In this document: in pieces, positions 37,136-48,931 of the stretch
Layout of the letters: each line of letters opens with the position of its first letter
How positions within the stretch are numbered: position 1 is the first letter of the stretch
Source: Solea solea
Taxonomy: Eukaryota > Chordata > Actinopteri > Pleuronectiformes > Soleidae
NCBI RefSeq assembly: GCF_958295425.1
Contig: NC_081149.1
Coordinates: 3,547,201-3,611,200, forward strand
Direction: 5' to 3'
Length of the DNA: 64,000 bases
Notes under the pieces: model-generated
What the model was told of the DNA's origin: nothing
What the model saw: the letters and a program-made list of their open reading frames with translations, nothing else
The model's database searches: none
Program-made: the position numbers and the translations under genes

Positions 37136-38600
37136 TTCACACTGTATACTCTCGGTACATGATAACAACAACATATGTTTTTACATGTTTCATATTAGAC
37201 ACAATGACATAATTACCCTCATCAAAATGAACTGTGATAAATGTTTTAATATCAGGATTCATTCTATTTCAATATGTTTAATATAGTATTGTTTACATTG
37301 TTTCACTGAGATAAATAATAATGGATAATGTGACCTTTTTTTTTTTTAATTATCTGGACCACGATGAAGATGTCCACAAAATAAGCTCAAATAAGGATTT
37401 AAATGATGCCCAATAATTATTGACAGTACAAAAAGGGAAGATATCGTTTGTTAATAGCATATTTATTCTCCACAACTCACACACGTGTGTGTCTAAAAAG
37501 ACTCTTCATAGCAACGTCCACATTATCACCAGGTGACTAATGTGGGTTTTTGTCTCTGATGGAAGATGTTTGAAGACACTCACAACAGCAGTGGCACATT
37601 TTTAACAACAAATGTCCAAGATTGTCTCTGTTTTGATTAGAAAATTTGAAAAATTGTCGATTGCTTAGAAATTGAGTCCAAACTTACTTTGCCGACTTTT
37701 AAAACAAATCACTGAAAAGTTTGTGATCAGTATCTTTGAAAAGTCACACATTATCTAACACGTCATTACATTTCCCAACACAACAAAATAAAAATAAAAC
37801 ATTGCCTCAAAATTCTCCCTCTCTATCATGATATTAATAATTTTGTTGATATAAAATGAGATCTTTTATGTCTCTGATGGCTATTCATTTAGCCTGCTCT
37901 GGTGTACCAGTTTCAATTTTATTTTGATTTTAAATGTGTCATTATTGTTATTGTTATTATTATTATCATCATTATTATTATTATTATTATTATTGTTATT
38001 AGTATTATTATTATTATTATTGTGCAAGCTTTAGCTAACGTCACTTTTGTGTTTCCTACTCATAAACTGAATGATAATATTTGACCTGTACTGTGTTGTT
38101 TATGGCGTCCAGTATGACGAGCGGCCATGTTTTCACTGTCAATAGGAACGTTCTTGTTATTGAAGAATGGAGTGACTCGCTGTTCAACTGTAACTCAGAC
38201 TCCCCCTCAGTCAGTAGCTGTGACCCCTGCATAGGTGCGACGTGTCGGCTCAGACACCACCATGTCACCTGACCTTGTGTACTGTTCCACGTAACAACTC
38301 TAATCTCAGGCTCTTCAATCTTCAATAATCTAGTCAGTCTTTATGTCAATAATCTTAGTTATTAGTTATTAGTGCCTGCTGCATTCCTCACTAGTATGCA
38401 TTGCAGCGCAAGCGTCTTTTGTTATTCTACGCGTTTATTCCGTTACTTCTTTTTCCTCTTCCTCCCATATTTTGGTGCTTATAGTCCCACAGTTTTGAAA
38501 AATCCCAACACATCCTATATGAAAACGTGCAGTTTGATCGGGAATTACTTTTCTAAGTGTTTCGAGAAACCATGGTTTAAAATTTAAACGGAACGGAAGT
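36851..38600. other. Intergenic upstream of pdk2
   Basis: Contains (AC)n at about 37104-37132, AT-rich DNA and (ATT)n at 37941-38021. The phrase GTGTCACTTTATTAGGAACACC near 36970 is familiar from dispersed fish repeats. No gene seen. Confidence 0.6.
37941..38021. repeat. (ATT)n microsatellite
   Basis: Interrupted ATT/GTT array. The polyisoleucine frame through it is an artefact. Confidence 0.95.
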
Positions 38601-38914
38601 GTGTCGTCCAAATTTTGACAAAAAAATCACAGTTTAGTATGTCGTACAAATTTTTACGAAAAAAGTCATAGTTTAATATGTTGTCCAAATTTTGACAAAA
38701 AGGACGTAAGTATTTATTTCGGGTTTTTCATTGCCGTTAATCGATAGCACAGTGGAGAGATAGATGGGCTGCACAATGCTGGATTCAAACCGGGGCCACC
38801 TGCAGTGAAGAGTGTAACTTCAACGTGGGGCGGCAGCTCTACCAAGTAAGCTAAACACCATCCCCTGTCTTCCAAATTTTGACAAAAAAAATCACAGTTT
38901 ATTATGTCGTCCAA
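38601..38914. repeat. Approximately 40-bp tandem repeat split by a SINE
   Basis: Units containing GTCGTCCAAATTTTGACAAA and ATCACAGTTTAGTAT repeat at 38601-38703 and resume at 38869-38914. The interruption is a tRNA-derived sequence, listed separately. Confidence 0.75.
38704..38868 (-). mobile_element. tRNA-derived SINE inside tandem repeat
   Basis: On the minus strand an A-box-like TAGCTTACTTGGTAGAGC is followed by GCCGCCCCACGTTGAAG and a B-box-like GGTTTGAATCC. Its insertion into the ~40-bp tandem array shows that it is the younger of the two. Confidence 0.65.
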
Positions 38915-38915
38915 A

Positions 38916-38942
38916 GGGTTAGGGTTAGTGTTAGGGTTAGGA
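38916..38942 (+). repeat. Short telomere-like (TTAGGG) tract
   Basis: Three GGGTTAG units plus one GTGTTAG variant. Four units is within what occurs by chance or by repair and is no evidence for a chromosome end. Confidence 0.7.
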
Positions 38943-40319
<1,377 letters not shown>

Positions 40320-40330
40320 TATTATATATA

Positions 40331-40706
40331 GGGCCACACGGTGGTGTAGTGGTTAGCACTCTCGCCTTGCAGCGAGAAGACCCACGTTCGAGCCCCGGTT
40401 GGAACAAGGGCCTTTCTGCATGGAGTTTGCATGTTCTCCCCGTGTGTGCGTGGGTTCTCTCCGGGTTCTCCGGCTTCCTCCCACAGTCCAAAAACATGCA
40501 ATGTGGGGATTAGGTAAATTGGACACTCTAAATTGACCATAGGAGTGAGTGTGAGAGTGAATGGTTGTTTGTCTCTATCTGTGTGTGGCCCTGCGATGGA
40601 CTGGCGAACTGTCCAGGGTGTACCCCGCCTATCGCCCGATGTAGCTGGCACAGCACCCCCCGCGACCCTCTGGTTGAGGATAAAGCGGTAGATGATGACT
40701 GACTGA
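40331..40706 (+). mobile_element. tRNA-derived SINE with 11-bp target duplication
   Basis: The head has GGTGGTGTAGTGGTTAGCAC (A-box region) and GTTCGAGCCCC (B-box). The body contains GGAGTTTGCATGTTCTCCCC and CGGCTTCCTCCCACAGTCCA, and the tail GGATAAAGCGGTAGATGATG. The 11-mer TATTATATATA lies on both sides (40320-40330 and 40707-40717), consistent with a target-site duplication, though AT-rich sequence weakens this. Tail-only relatives occur at 7.5 kb, 32.1 kb and 51.3 kb. Confidence 0.85.
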
Positions 40707-41239
40707 TATTATATATATTAGATGTCCTTGTGGACATATAATAAAACATCACAGTTTGCTAAACCTCAAGCTCGAGGGGAGTCTCGGCCAGGGTGTCATT
40801 CAAGCCAGAACCGCCACTGAAGTTAAGTGTTAATGGGACACAGAAAAGTGTATAGCAGTTGACCACCAGGTGGCAGTATACACCAGTCTACACCAGTCTA
40901 AACTTGTCATTCTGATCCACCTGAGACACGCTCCTCACTCCTCAGAGAATCTGTTGCTCAAACACGTGCACATTTCAATCTGTGTCCACATTAAAAATGA
41001 TACACAATGTTAGAAAAGCCTCGAGTTCCACTGCGATCACATGTTTCCATGATCACTTTCTCCCACACACACGTGTGTGAGGTCACATTTCAGAGCTAAA
41101 ATCACGTTGCAGCATATCTACACATGTCTCGTGCTTTTGAATGTTTTTGTCTCTTCATTTCCTGCTGATGAAAATGATAAGTTTAAAGCACAAAAAGCAC
41201 CTGGTTAGAGCCAAGGAAAGTCACACAACATGAAAACAG

Positions 41240-41520
41240 CCAACACGTTAGATTAAGGAACACATTCACCAGTAATTAGCTTCTTATTAGCATACAAATT
41301 ATTAGTCATTATTAAATACTTACTAATAAGCAATCATTCTGAGGTTATTGAGGGAAAACTCTTAGTTAATGGTTTACTGGTTGTATAATAAGGTCATGCA
41401 GAATAAGGCATTAATAAGTACTTAATAATGACTCATTAAGAGCCAATATGTTACTAATTTGAATGCTAATAAGCAACTAGTTAATAGGTGAATATGTGTT
41501 CCCTGATCTAAAGTGTTACC
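41240..41520. mobile_element. Foldback MITE
   Basis: The left arm (AACACGTTAGATTAAGGAAC...CTTCTTATTAGCAT) and the complement of the right arm (AACACTTTAGATCAGGGAAC...TTGCTTATTAGCAT) align over much of the element's length. The element is about 280 bp, imperfectly palindromic and has no coding frame, typical of a non-autonomous DNA transposon. Confidence 0.75.
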
Positions 41521-42340
41521 TAAAAAGACAGTGAATGTGTGGTCCCGTGGATAAGTGTTAAAAATATAATATATATACTACAATAAGGGTACATTAATGA
41601 ATATTACACCATTATTTAATGCTGTTTTTGGTATTTACAAACAGTTAATTCATGTATTCATCCATGAAAGTTATTGAGTCATGTAACTACAGTTAATGTC
41701 ACTAATCACTGTTAACTGACAGTTTAAAATGACATTAGAGCTAAAGTAAGTATAAAGTCTGTCTTTAGTTAACATTAATTAAAGGATTGTGTGTCTGTGA
41801 AGTTCAAAATGTGTTTTCCTTTGTTAAGTATTACTTAAGCATACTTTACCTTAATGAATCCTCCTTGTGACACTTACTGTGTAAAAGTACAGAATAAACA
41901 TTAGTTTACCGTTACTAAGGGTTTATTAACCATTATTATCCTTTATTAATATTCCTTGTGACCCTTAAACAACCACAAAGATACTAAACATTTGTGGAAC
42001 TTTATCATGAGGGTCACAAGGAGCATTAATAAAGATTAACAATGGAAACCACATGGTAAATTGTGCTTGTGTTAAGTGTATGTGGTATGTTTATGTGTTC
42101 ACACTTCACACTTCACGTCACAAGGAGCATTAGTTAAGGGTAATAATTGGTTGACAGTCACAGTTAAGTAATGCTTATTAGTAGTCGCTTCATAGTAGCT
42201 TCATAAATCCTGGAATAATGTCTGAGTTAATACCTTAGTTAGGGTTAAAAACAGTCATTAACAGTCAGTAAATGTGTATCACACAGTTGACTAAGGTCAA
42301 TAATGCACATTTACTGTGAAGAGTTACACTTTCACTTTCC
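41521..42340. repeat. AT-rich block with inverted motif pairs
   Basis: CCTTGTGACAC/CCTTGTGACCC (near 41869 and 41956) face GGGTCACAAGGAGCATTA and CGTCACAAGGAGCATTA (near 42011 and 42114), with TTAATAA-rich sequence between. It is probably a further decayed foldback element. No gene. Confidence 0.5.
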
Positions 42341-43058
42341 TCAGACGTTTCTTAAAGCAACAGTGCGTAACTGTTGTCAAAGCTGATCAAGCCCATCAGC
42401 TCCACACGACTGTGATCTGTTGTCACGCAGCAATATTCCCACGCTGCAACAGGAAGTGACTTTTGTTTATATCAAGACGCCGAGACAGCGGCAAAGACAC
42501 GACATAAACACTTGAAGTTAGTGTGTTCAACACTTTCATCTTTGACGTATAATTCAGGTACACTCGCGTCTGTATGTAAACGCAGCATTATTCATTTTCA
42601 TCCCCATCTCTTAGATCAAGGACATCAGACACAGACCTGACCTAAGACCTGGTTCTTGCTTTTCTTGATCTGGCTTTACGGAAAAAGTGCAGAATTCCCA
42701 AACACCCACATATCCTTCTATTGTTTGGGAAATATTCACTGTAAAATTCTTGATTTGTATCATCCTTATAACTGATAGCATCTGTGCTGTCTGTGCTGTC
42801 TGGAGCATGTCTATCTGCTTTGATTTTATTCAAGATGTCTCAGCTTTGGCAGTTCTGACATGAGTCATTTGTCAGCTATGTCCACTTTGATGGAAAACCT
42901 TGCAGAGAGCCAGAAGAGCGGGGCTGTTGGTCTCAGTAACCTCTAGATACTCAGAGGAAGACCTGGAGGCTGTGGCTGGGAGGGCGTCATGGCGTCATAC
43001 ACTGGCTGTTACCATAAATACAGGATTTTGCTGAGTTGACACATTATGTGTTTACATA
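42341..43058. other. Intergenic, nothing recognised
   Basis: Ordinary AT-rich sequence up to the TA target of the Tc1 element. The minus-strand frames around 42.6-42.8 kb match no family I know. Confidence 0.55.
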
Positions 43059-44261
43059 CAGTTGTGTGCAAAAGTCCTGATTTCTTATTTTTTAGCATGT
43101 TTTTCACACTTAAATGTTTCCGATTATCAAACAAATTTAAATATTAGACAAAGTTAACACAAAATGCAGTTTTTAAGTGTTGATTTCATTTATTATGGGG
43201 AAAATACTATCCAAACCTACATGGCCCCATGTGAAAAAGTAATTGCCCCCCTGCCACACCCAGGCCTGATTACTACCAGACCTATTGAATCAAGAGACCA
43301 CTTAAATAGAACTCCAGAGAACCATGGTGAGGACCATTATTCACAAATGGAGAAAACTGGGAACAGTGGGCAACCTTCCCATGAGTGGCCAGCCGACAAG
43401 AATTACCCCAATAGTGCAGCGACGACTCATCTAAGAGGTCACAAAAGAACCCAGAACAACATCTAAAGAACTGCAGGCCTCACTCAGTGTTCCTGACTCC
43501 ACCATAAGAAAGAGACTGGGCACAAATGGTCTGCATGGCAGAGTTCCAAGACCAAAAAACATCTTGATGATCCCCAAGACTTTTGGGAAAATCCTCTGTG
43601 GACTGACGAGACAAAAGTTGAACTTTTTGGAAGGTGTGTGTCTCATTACATCTGGAGTAAAAGTAACACCACATTCAGAACAAGAACAGTCAAATATGGT
43701 GGTGGTGGTGGTGGTGTGATGGCGTGGGGCTGTTTGGCTGCTTCAGGACCTGGAAGACTTGTTGTGATAAATGGAACCATGAATTCTGCTGTCTACCAAA
43801 GAATCCTGAAGGAGAATGTGCGGCCATGTGTTTGTGACCTCAGACTGAAGTGAACCTGGGGTCTGCAGCAGACCAGCAAGTCCACTTGTGAATGGCTAAA
43901 GAAAAACAAAGTGAAGACTTTGGAGTGGCCTAGTCAAAGTTCTGACCTGAATCCTGTTGAGATGCATGACCTTAAAAAGGCGCTTCATGCCCGAAAACCC
44001 TCTAATGTGGCTGAATGACAACAATTCTGCAAAGATGAGTGGGTCAAAACTCCTCCACAGCGTTTGTAAAAGACTCACACAACACTTTTTCACACAGGGT
44101 CATGTAGGTTTACATTTGTTTTCCCTCCCTTAATAATAAAAACCTTCATTGTGTTTACTTGTGTTAACTTTGACTAATATTTAAATTTGTTTGATGATCT
44201 GAAACATTTATGCTAAAAAATAAGAAATCAGGAAGAGGGCAAACACCTTTGCACACCACTG
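43059..44261 (+). mobile_element. Tc1/mariner transposon copy, broken transposase
   Basis: The element is 1.2 kb, flanked by TA on both sides (43057-43058 and 44262-44263), the Tc1 target. Terminal inverted repeats of about 90-100 bases match well, except that the left one lacks a block of about 13 bases present on the right (GTGTTTGCCCTCTT region). Inside, plus-strand remnants of a Tc1 transposase are clear: CCATGGTGAGGACCATTATT, the ACTCTGTGGACTGACGAGAC-like segment around the first catalytic Asp (43594-43614), a GGTGGTGGTGG stretch and ATCCTGAAGGAGAATGTGCG. The frame is broken by stops and indels and lacks the segment around the second Asp, so it is a dead copy. Confidence 0.92.
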
Positions 44262-44263
44262 TA

Positions 44264-45059
44264 TTTTATTTTGTCAGCGCTTTAGTTTGTAAAGGTTTGC
44301 CTTTAATTTATAAAAACAATTCATCAGATTAGAGAAACAGCAGTGTTTGTATCGTGGCAGCCATCTTTGAATCCCATGTGTCTGAGTGTCTGAGTTAGAA
44401 ATCAACAAATCAAAGTTCAGATGGAGCGTCCACACTCAGGTTAGGGCTCCTTTATTGAAAATAATATTGATATTTTTACAGTGTACTGAACAAGGTTACA
44501 ATAGTTTTGGATTTTTCATTACCTGTAGTTTAGTTTTGACTTTTTGTTTGTTTTGTGGAGTTTTAATTTCATTTATTTAATTTAATTTAATTTAATTTAA
44601 TTTAATTTAATTTAATTTAATTTAATTTAATTTAATTTAATTTAATTTAATTTAATTTAATTTAATTATTTTGTAAATGCTTAGTTTTAGTTTAGCTTTT
44701 ATTCATTTTAGTTTGAGTGATTTTTCTTTTGTAATATGGAGTATTTGCCAGGTGCAAGATTCAAAAAGGTCATAATAAGTGTTTCCGTTATTTGGTTTGT
44801 TTTGGTTAAGTGTAATAACTTTGGTAAATGGCTTCTAAGAAAACCAACAATAATGCAATGAATAGATTGTCCAGAAACGTATTGTTTGCCACTTTCTTTA
44901 GTTGTGGCTGCCTCTGCTCTGACTCGCGGTGACAATAGAAGAGCAGAGAATTAAAAAAGTCCTAAATCCGATCAGATAAACATCAGTTAAACTGGTTCCA
45001 CGGGAGTTCAGGAGGGGATTTCTCTGCACAGTCCACTTCCTGTCCACCTGTTGGGCTTG
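44264..45059. other. Intergenic 5' of Ly6 gene
   Basis: AT-rich, dominated by the TTTAA pentamer array at 44576-44667. No gene seen. The last 100 bases are the proximal promoter of the Ly6-type gene. Confidence 0.6.
44576..44667. repeat. (TTTAA)n microsatellite
   Basis: About eighteen near-perfect TTTAA pentamers. The same pentamer in the opposite strand orientation lies at 48869-48931. Confidence 0.95.
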
Positions 45060-45066
45060 TATATAA
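45060..45066 (+). promoter_or_regulatory. TATA box of the Ly6/uPAR-type gene
   Basis: TATATAA lies 45 bases upstream of the start codon, in GGGCTTGTATATAACGCTGT. This would place transcription start near 45090 and give a very short 5' UTR. Confidence 0.65.
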
Positions 45067-45110
45067 CGCTGTGACGTATTGTGCCAAACCTACACCACCG
45101 AGCATCAAAC

Positions 45111-48100
45111 ATGAAGCTGCTGCTGACTGTGTGCCTGACCTGGACTCTGTTCTACACAGGTAACTGACTCGCTTTGTTTTTGAGTCTTTATTTAACCAAA
45201 TAATAAAACTCTTGGTTCATTCTGTATTTACTAGCACCAGCAGTTTCTTTATTATCACAGTTCATTCATCCCGATCTCATTCGGTATAATACATATACAT
45301 TACATTAGAAATAATAATATGTATGATTGATTGTGTACAACACACATATATATATATATGTATATGTTAAAAATACATCCACAGCAATACATGTGAGCAC
45401 AAATACAGCAAGTATATAAAAGTATATGAATACACGTGCATTTAAATGATAAATGATAGACAACAGTAAAACATCAACTGATTATGAATGAAAAATTGTA
45501 GAATCTGCATTTTTAGATTCCATGTTTTTGTAAATTGTAAATTCTTCTGCATAATTGCTATTTTCATGCTGGTGACAATAATCTGAAACATGTACAAACG
45601 TGTTTTTCTAGCTCTCATCTCTAAAATGACTGTTTTATTGTAAATATTTTTAAACTATTTGCCCTTGTACAACAGCATATGTGTCTTTCTGACGTTCAGT
45701 AAAAGTGATCGTGTTCATGTTTCAGCCCGATCACTGAGCTGCCACGTGTGTTCAGACCGACAGTGCAGCAACACGACGACCGTTCAGTGTCCTGACTCCA
45801 GCACAATGTGCACCACTGTCACATCAGGTGAGCGCCGAGGTTTAAAATAAACGATAAATCTAAAGTGAACTAAAATTGTTCTGAAAATGTGTTTGATTTT
45901 CATCTCGTAAATTCATTTGATCCTTTTGGGTTTGTATGAAGTGTATTTTTCTTTCTCTTTTAAATGTGTTTGGGACATTTGTTGTGAAGTTAATTGGTTC
46001 ATGGAAGTGAATCAGGAGCTCCTGAGACTCCTGGTTCACAAACAATGAGATGTGTCTCCTGAGGGTTATTTATTATTATCCTTATTATCATCATTATTAT
46101 TATTATTGTTGTTGTTGTTATTATTAATTATGTTGTTATGTTCATGTGTGGCTATATTTTTTCCTGCCTTTCACACAAACTACATCCAACATCAGCACAA
46201 CAGTATGATGCACATGTTGCACTTCAGGCTCATTTCTTGATGTTCATGTGTCCTTGTACCTTGTTTTAAAATCAAATGTTTTGCTCTTACAAAACTTATT
46301 ATGACTTTTTTGTATCTCGTAATACTCGTATTCGTAAAAAAACAAATGAAGACTAGAAAAAATAAGTATGATGCCCTCGTGTTTGGGACATGGGAAGTCT
46401 TAAGAACAACAACGGTAAATCCAAAGGAGCTCATTGTTCCCAGGCAGGTGAACTTTTACAAAACACAAGGACTGAAAACAACGCTGAATTCCTTAGAACT
46501 GAATTTACAATATATTATAGTAACTAGTAACCAGGTTCTGCATGTAAAGAAGGGCAGATGCACACCCTCACCACTAGATGCCACTAAGTCTTTCACACTG
46601 AACCTATAATAAAGTGTGAGTTGAACTGAAAGCACAATTCCATCCTGCTGAGACAAAATAATGTTGGATTTATGTCCCAATAACAATTTCCCAATGTTTT
46701 GTCTTTCTCTCCTTCCAGTGATAAGCAACGGGTTATCAGTGAGTCTGGAAATCAATAAAAACTGTTCGTCACTCACGTCCTGCACCACTCCTCTCTCCAC
46801 TGTGGTGGAATTGTCAGTGAACCTGGGTTACTCACGATATTCCTACACTCAGATTTGCTGCGATACTGACAACTGCAACTTTCAGACACTGGCCAGTAAG
46901 AGTTGCTGCTCCTTTGTTTTTTGTCACATGTTTGAATCTTTTAAACTTGTTAGATTGTTGTGATGTTTTTCTCACGTGTTGAATATGGAGATGGTTTCAT
47001 GAGTCTGGCCCCTCCCCTGCCTCTGATTGGCTTACTTAAAATAAATAAATGAGAGAAAACGGTGGGGGGGGGGATCCTCTTGTACGATGGAGTATTAGGG
47101 TCACACTGAGAAAAAAAAAAACACAGACCTCGAGAATAAAGTCGTACATTTACCAGAATAAAGACGTACATTTACCAGAATAAAGTCGTATATTTACCAG
47201 AATAAAGTCGTATATTTACCAGAATAAAGTCGTATATTTACCAGAATAAAGTATATTTACCAGAATAAAGACGTAAATTTTCAAGAATAAAGACGTAAAA
47301 TTACCAGATTAAAGTTGTAAATTTACAAGAATTAAGTCGTAAATTTACCAGATTAAAGTTGCAAATTTACCAGATTAAAGTTGTAAATTTACAAGAATTA
47401 AATTGTAAATTTACTACTTTATTCTTCTTGTTTTAGGAAGGAGAGTTGTTAAAATGAGGGCTGTGGAGCATTTTGTGTACTTAGAATAAGTTTCACTTTC
47501 TGCTTTTTTGCTCTCCTCTTCTAAAACAACAGGTTTGAATATTACAACGTTATTCTTGTAAATTTACGACATTATTCTTGTAAATTTACGACTTAAATTT
47601 CGTAAATTAAGACTTTATTCTCATGACTTTAAAAAATCGTAAATTTACGATTTTGTGAGAATAAAGTCTCAATTTACTTTTTAATCCTAATCTTAATTTT
47701 AATCTCGTAAATTAAGACTGTGAACTTTTTTTTTCACAATGTGGCCCTAATAGTCTTGTACACCTATCTCAAAACTAAAGTGTAAAATCAACTATTCATT
47801 ATTATAGATCCCAGTAAATAAGTACTTTCCAGAGCTTTAGAGTGTATTAAATTCACTTGCTCTTACAGGCTGTTAAAATCCATTCATGCATGCACATTTT
47901 TATTTTGTCCCCAGTTCCCAGTGTTTTTCCGAATGGGAAGGTGTGTCCTGCTTGTGCCAGCGCTAACCACAGCTTGGCCGGGACCTGCAACACCACAATG
48001 AAATGTATGGGAGCCGAGAACAGCTGCTTCACCAGCAACTGTGAGTAACATCTGTGACTCATGTGGTCTATGGTACTGTATTGTGATTGCAGATGTTCAT

Positions 48101-48719
48101 GCCAGCACAGTAAGCAATTTCATGCACATGTGGGGACTCATGTTTGTACTATAAATGTATTGATCCATTAAGATGTTAAATTCTATAATTTAACGATACA
48201 AGAAACAATGCGCAGATTCACAGTAAATCTATCACAGTAGATAGACAACTTTTTGACTTAAACCTGAGCTTCACCCCGCCCTGTATTTAAATACACACTG
48301 ACGTCACGAGTGCATCTGTGTGTGTGTGTGTGTCTCTACTCGCCACGCTGTAACATGCCATCATATTTGAACCCTCACGACAGAGTCAGTGTTAATATTG
48401 TGGTGGTGCTCATGCGCGAGTGAGAGGATGTGAGCTGAGAAGACGTCTCTGAAGTCTCTGATCCATCCTGAGGACAAACATTCATGACAGTAGCTTTAAT
48501 ATGCTCATTTTGATCAATTGTTCTTCCTCTGCAGCTACATCCGACTCCTCAAAGAAGGTGGAACTCGGCTGTATGACCAAAAACCTGTGCACCATCCAGG
48601 CTGCAATCTCATCTTTGTTTGCTGATAATCCCAAGGTCACGTGTGGCGCCCCATGGAGCGTCCGGATCGGCGCTGTTCTGCCAGCGTTGGCTCTTACGGT
48701 TTATAAGGTCCTCGTTTAG
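45111..48719 (+). CDS. Ly6/uPAR-domain GPI-anchored surface protein, 5 exons
   Basis: Coding exons 45111-45159, 45726-45827, 46719-46895, 47915-48040 and 48535-48719 all have AG/GT borders, each intron in the same phase (after codon position 1). They join into 212 codons plus TAG. Residues 1-17 are a signal peptide (MKLLLTVCLTWTLFYTG). A first Ly6/uPAR domain starts LSCHVCSDRQC and closes with ICCDTDNCN, the family's CC....CN signature. A second Cys-rich unit (KVCPACASAN...ENSCF...LGCMTKNLC...VTC) lacks that closing signature. The last ~20 residues are hydrophobic (RIGAVLPALALTVYKVLV), as in a GPI-attachment signal, so the mature protein should be on the outer membrane face. The relatives are the uPAR-like/PLA2-inhibitor-like fish genes; ligand unknown. 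Confidence 0.88.
47093..47752. mobile_element. 660-bp MITE with inverted internal repeats
   Basis: Terminal inverted repeats TATTAGGGTCACACTGAGAA (left) and, on the other strand, TATTAGGGCCACATTGTGAA (right) agree at 17 of 20 bases. Each is followed by a poly-A-like run. The left interior is a tandem array of about 20-bp units of type AATAAAGTCGTAAATTTACC; the right interior has the same motif in inverse orientation. There is no coding frame. It lies in intron 3 of the Ly6-type gene. Confidence 0.8.
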
Positions 48720-48833
48720 CTCACACAGACACAGTATGAACACACGTGCAGGCAGGAGCAGCCGCCACACAGCGTCTGTGCAAACACAACATGCCCGATG
48801 TACAGTCTGCATGATACTGTATGTGATCTATAA

Positions 48834-48931
48834 TAGATAGATAGATAGATAGATAGATAGAACAATGTAATTTAAATTAAATTAAATTAAATTAAATTAA
48901 ATTAAATTAAATTAAATTAAATTAAATTAAA
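48834..48931. repeat. (GATA)n plus (TTAAA)n microsatellites
   Basis: About six to seven GATA-type tetramers (48834-48860) are followed by about twelve TTAAA pentamers (48869-48931), just beyond the Ly6 gene stop codon. Confidence 0.95.

Noticed and set aside
38916..38942. Telomeric repeat suggesting a chromosome end or fusion point
   Set aside because: Only three or four TTAGGG-like units; too short to mean either.
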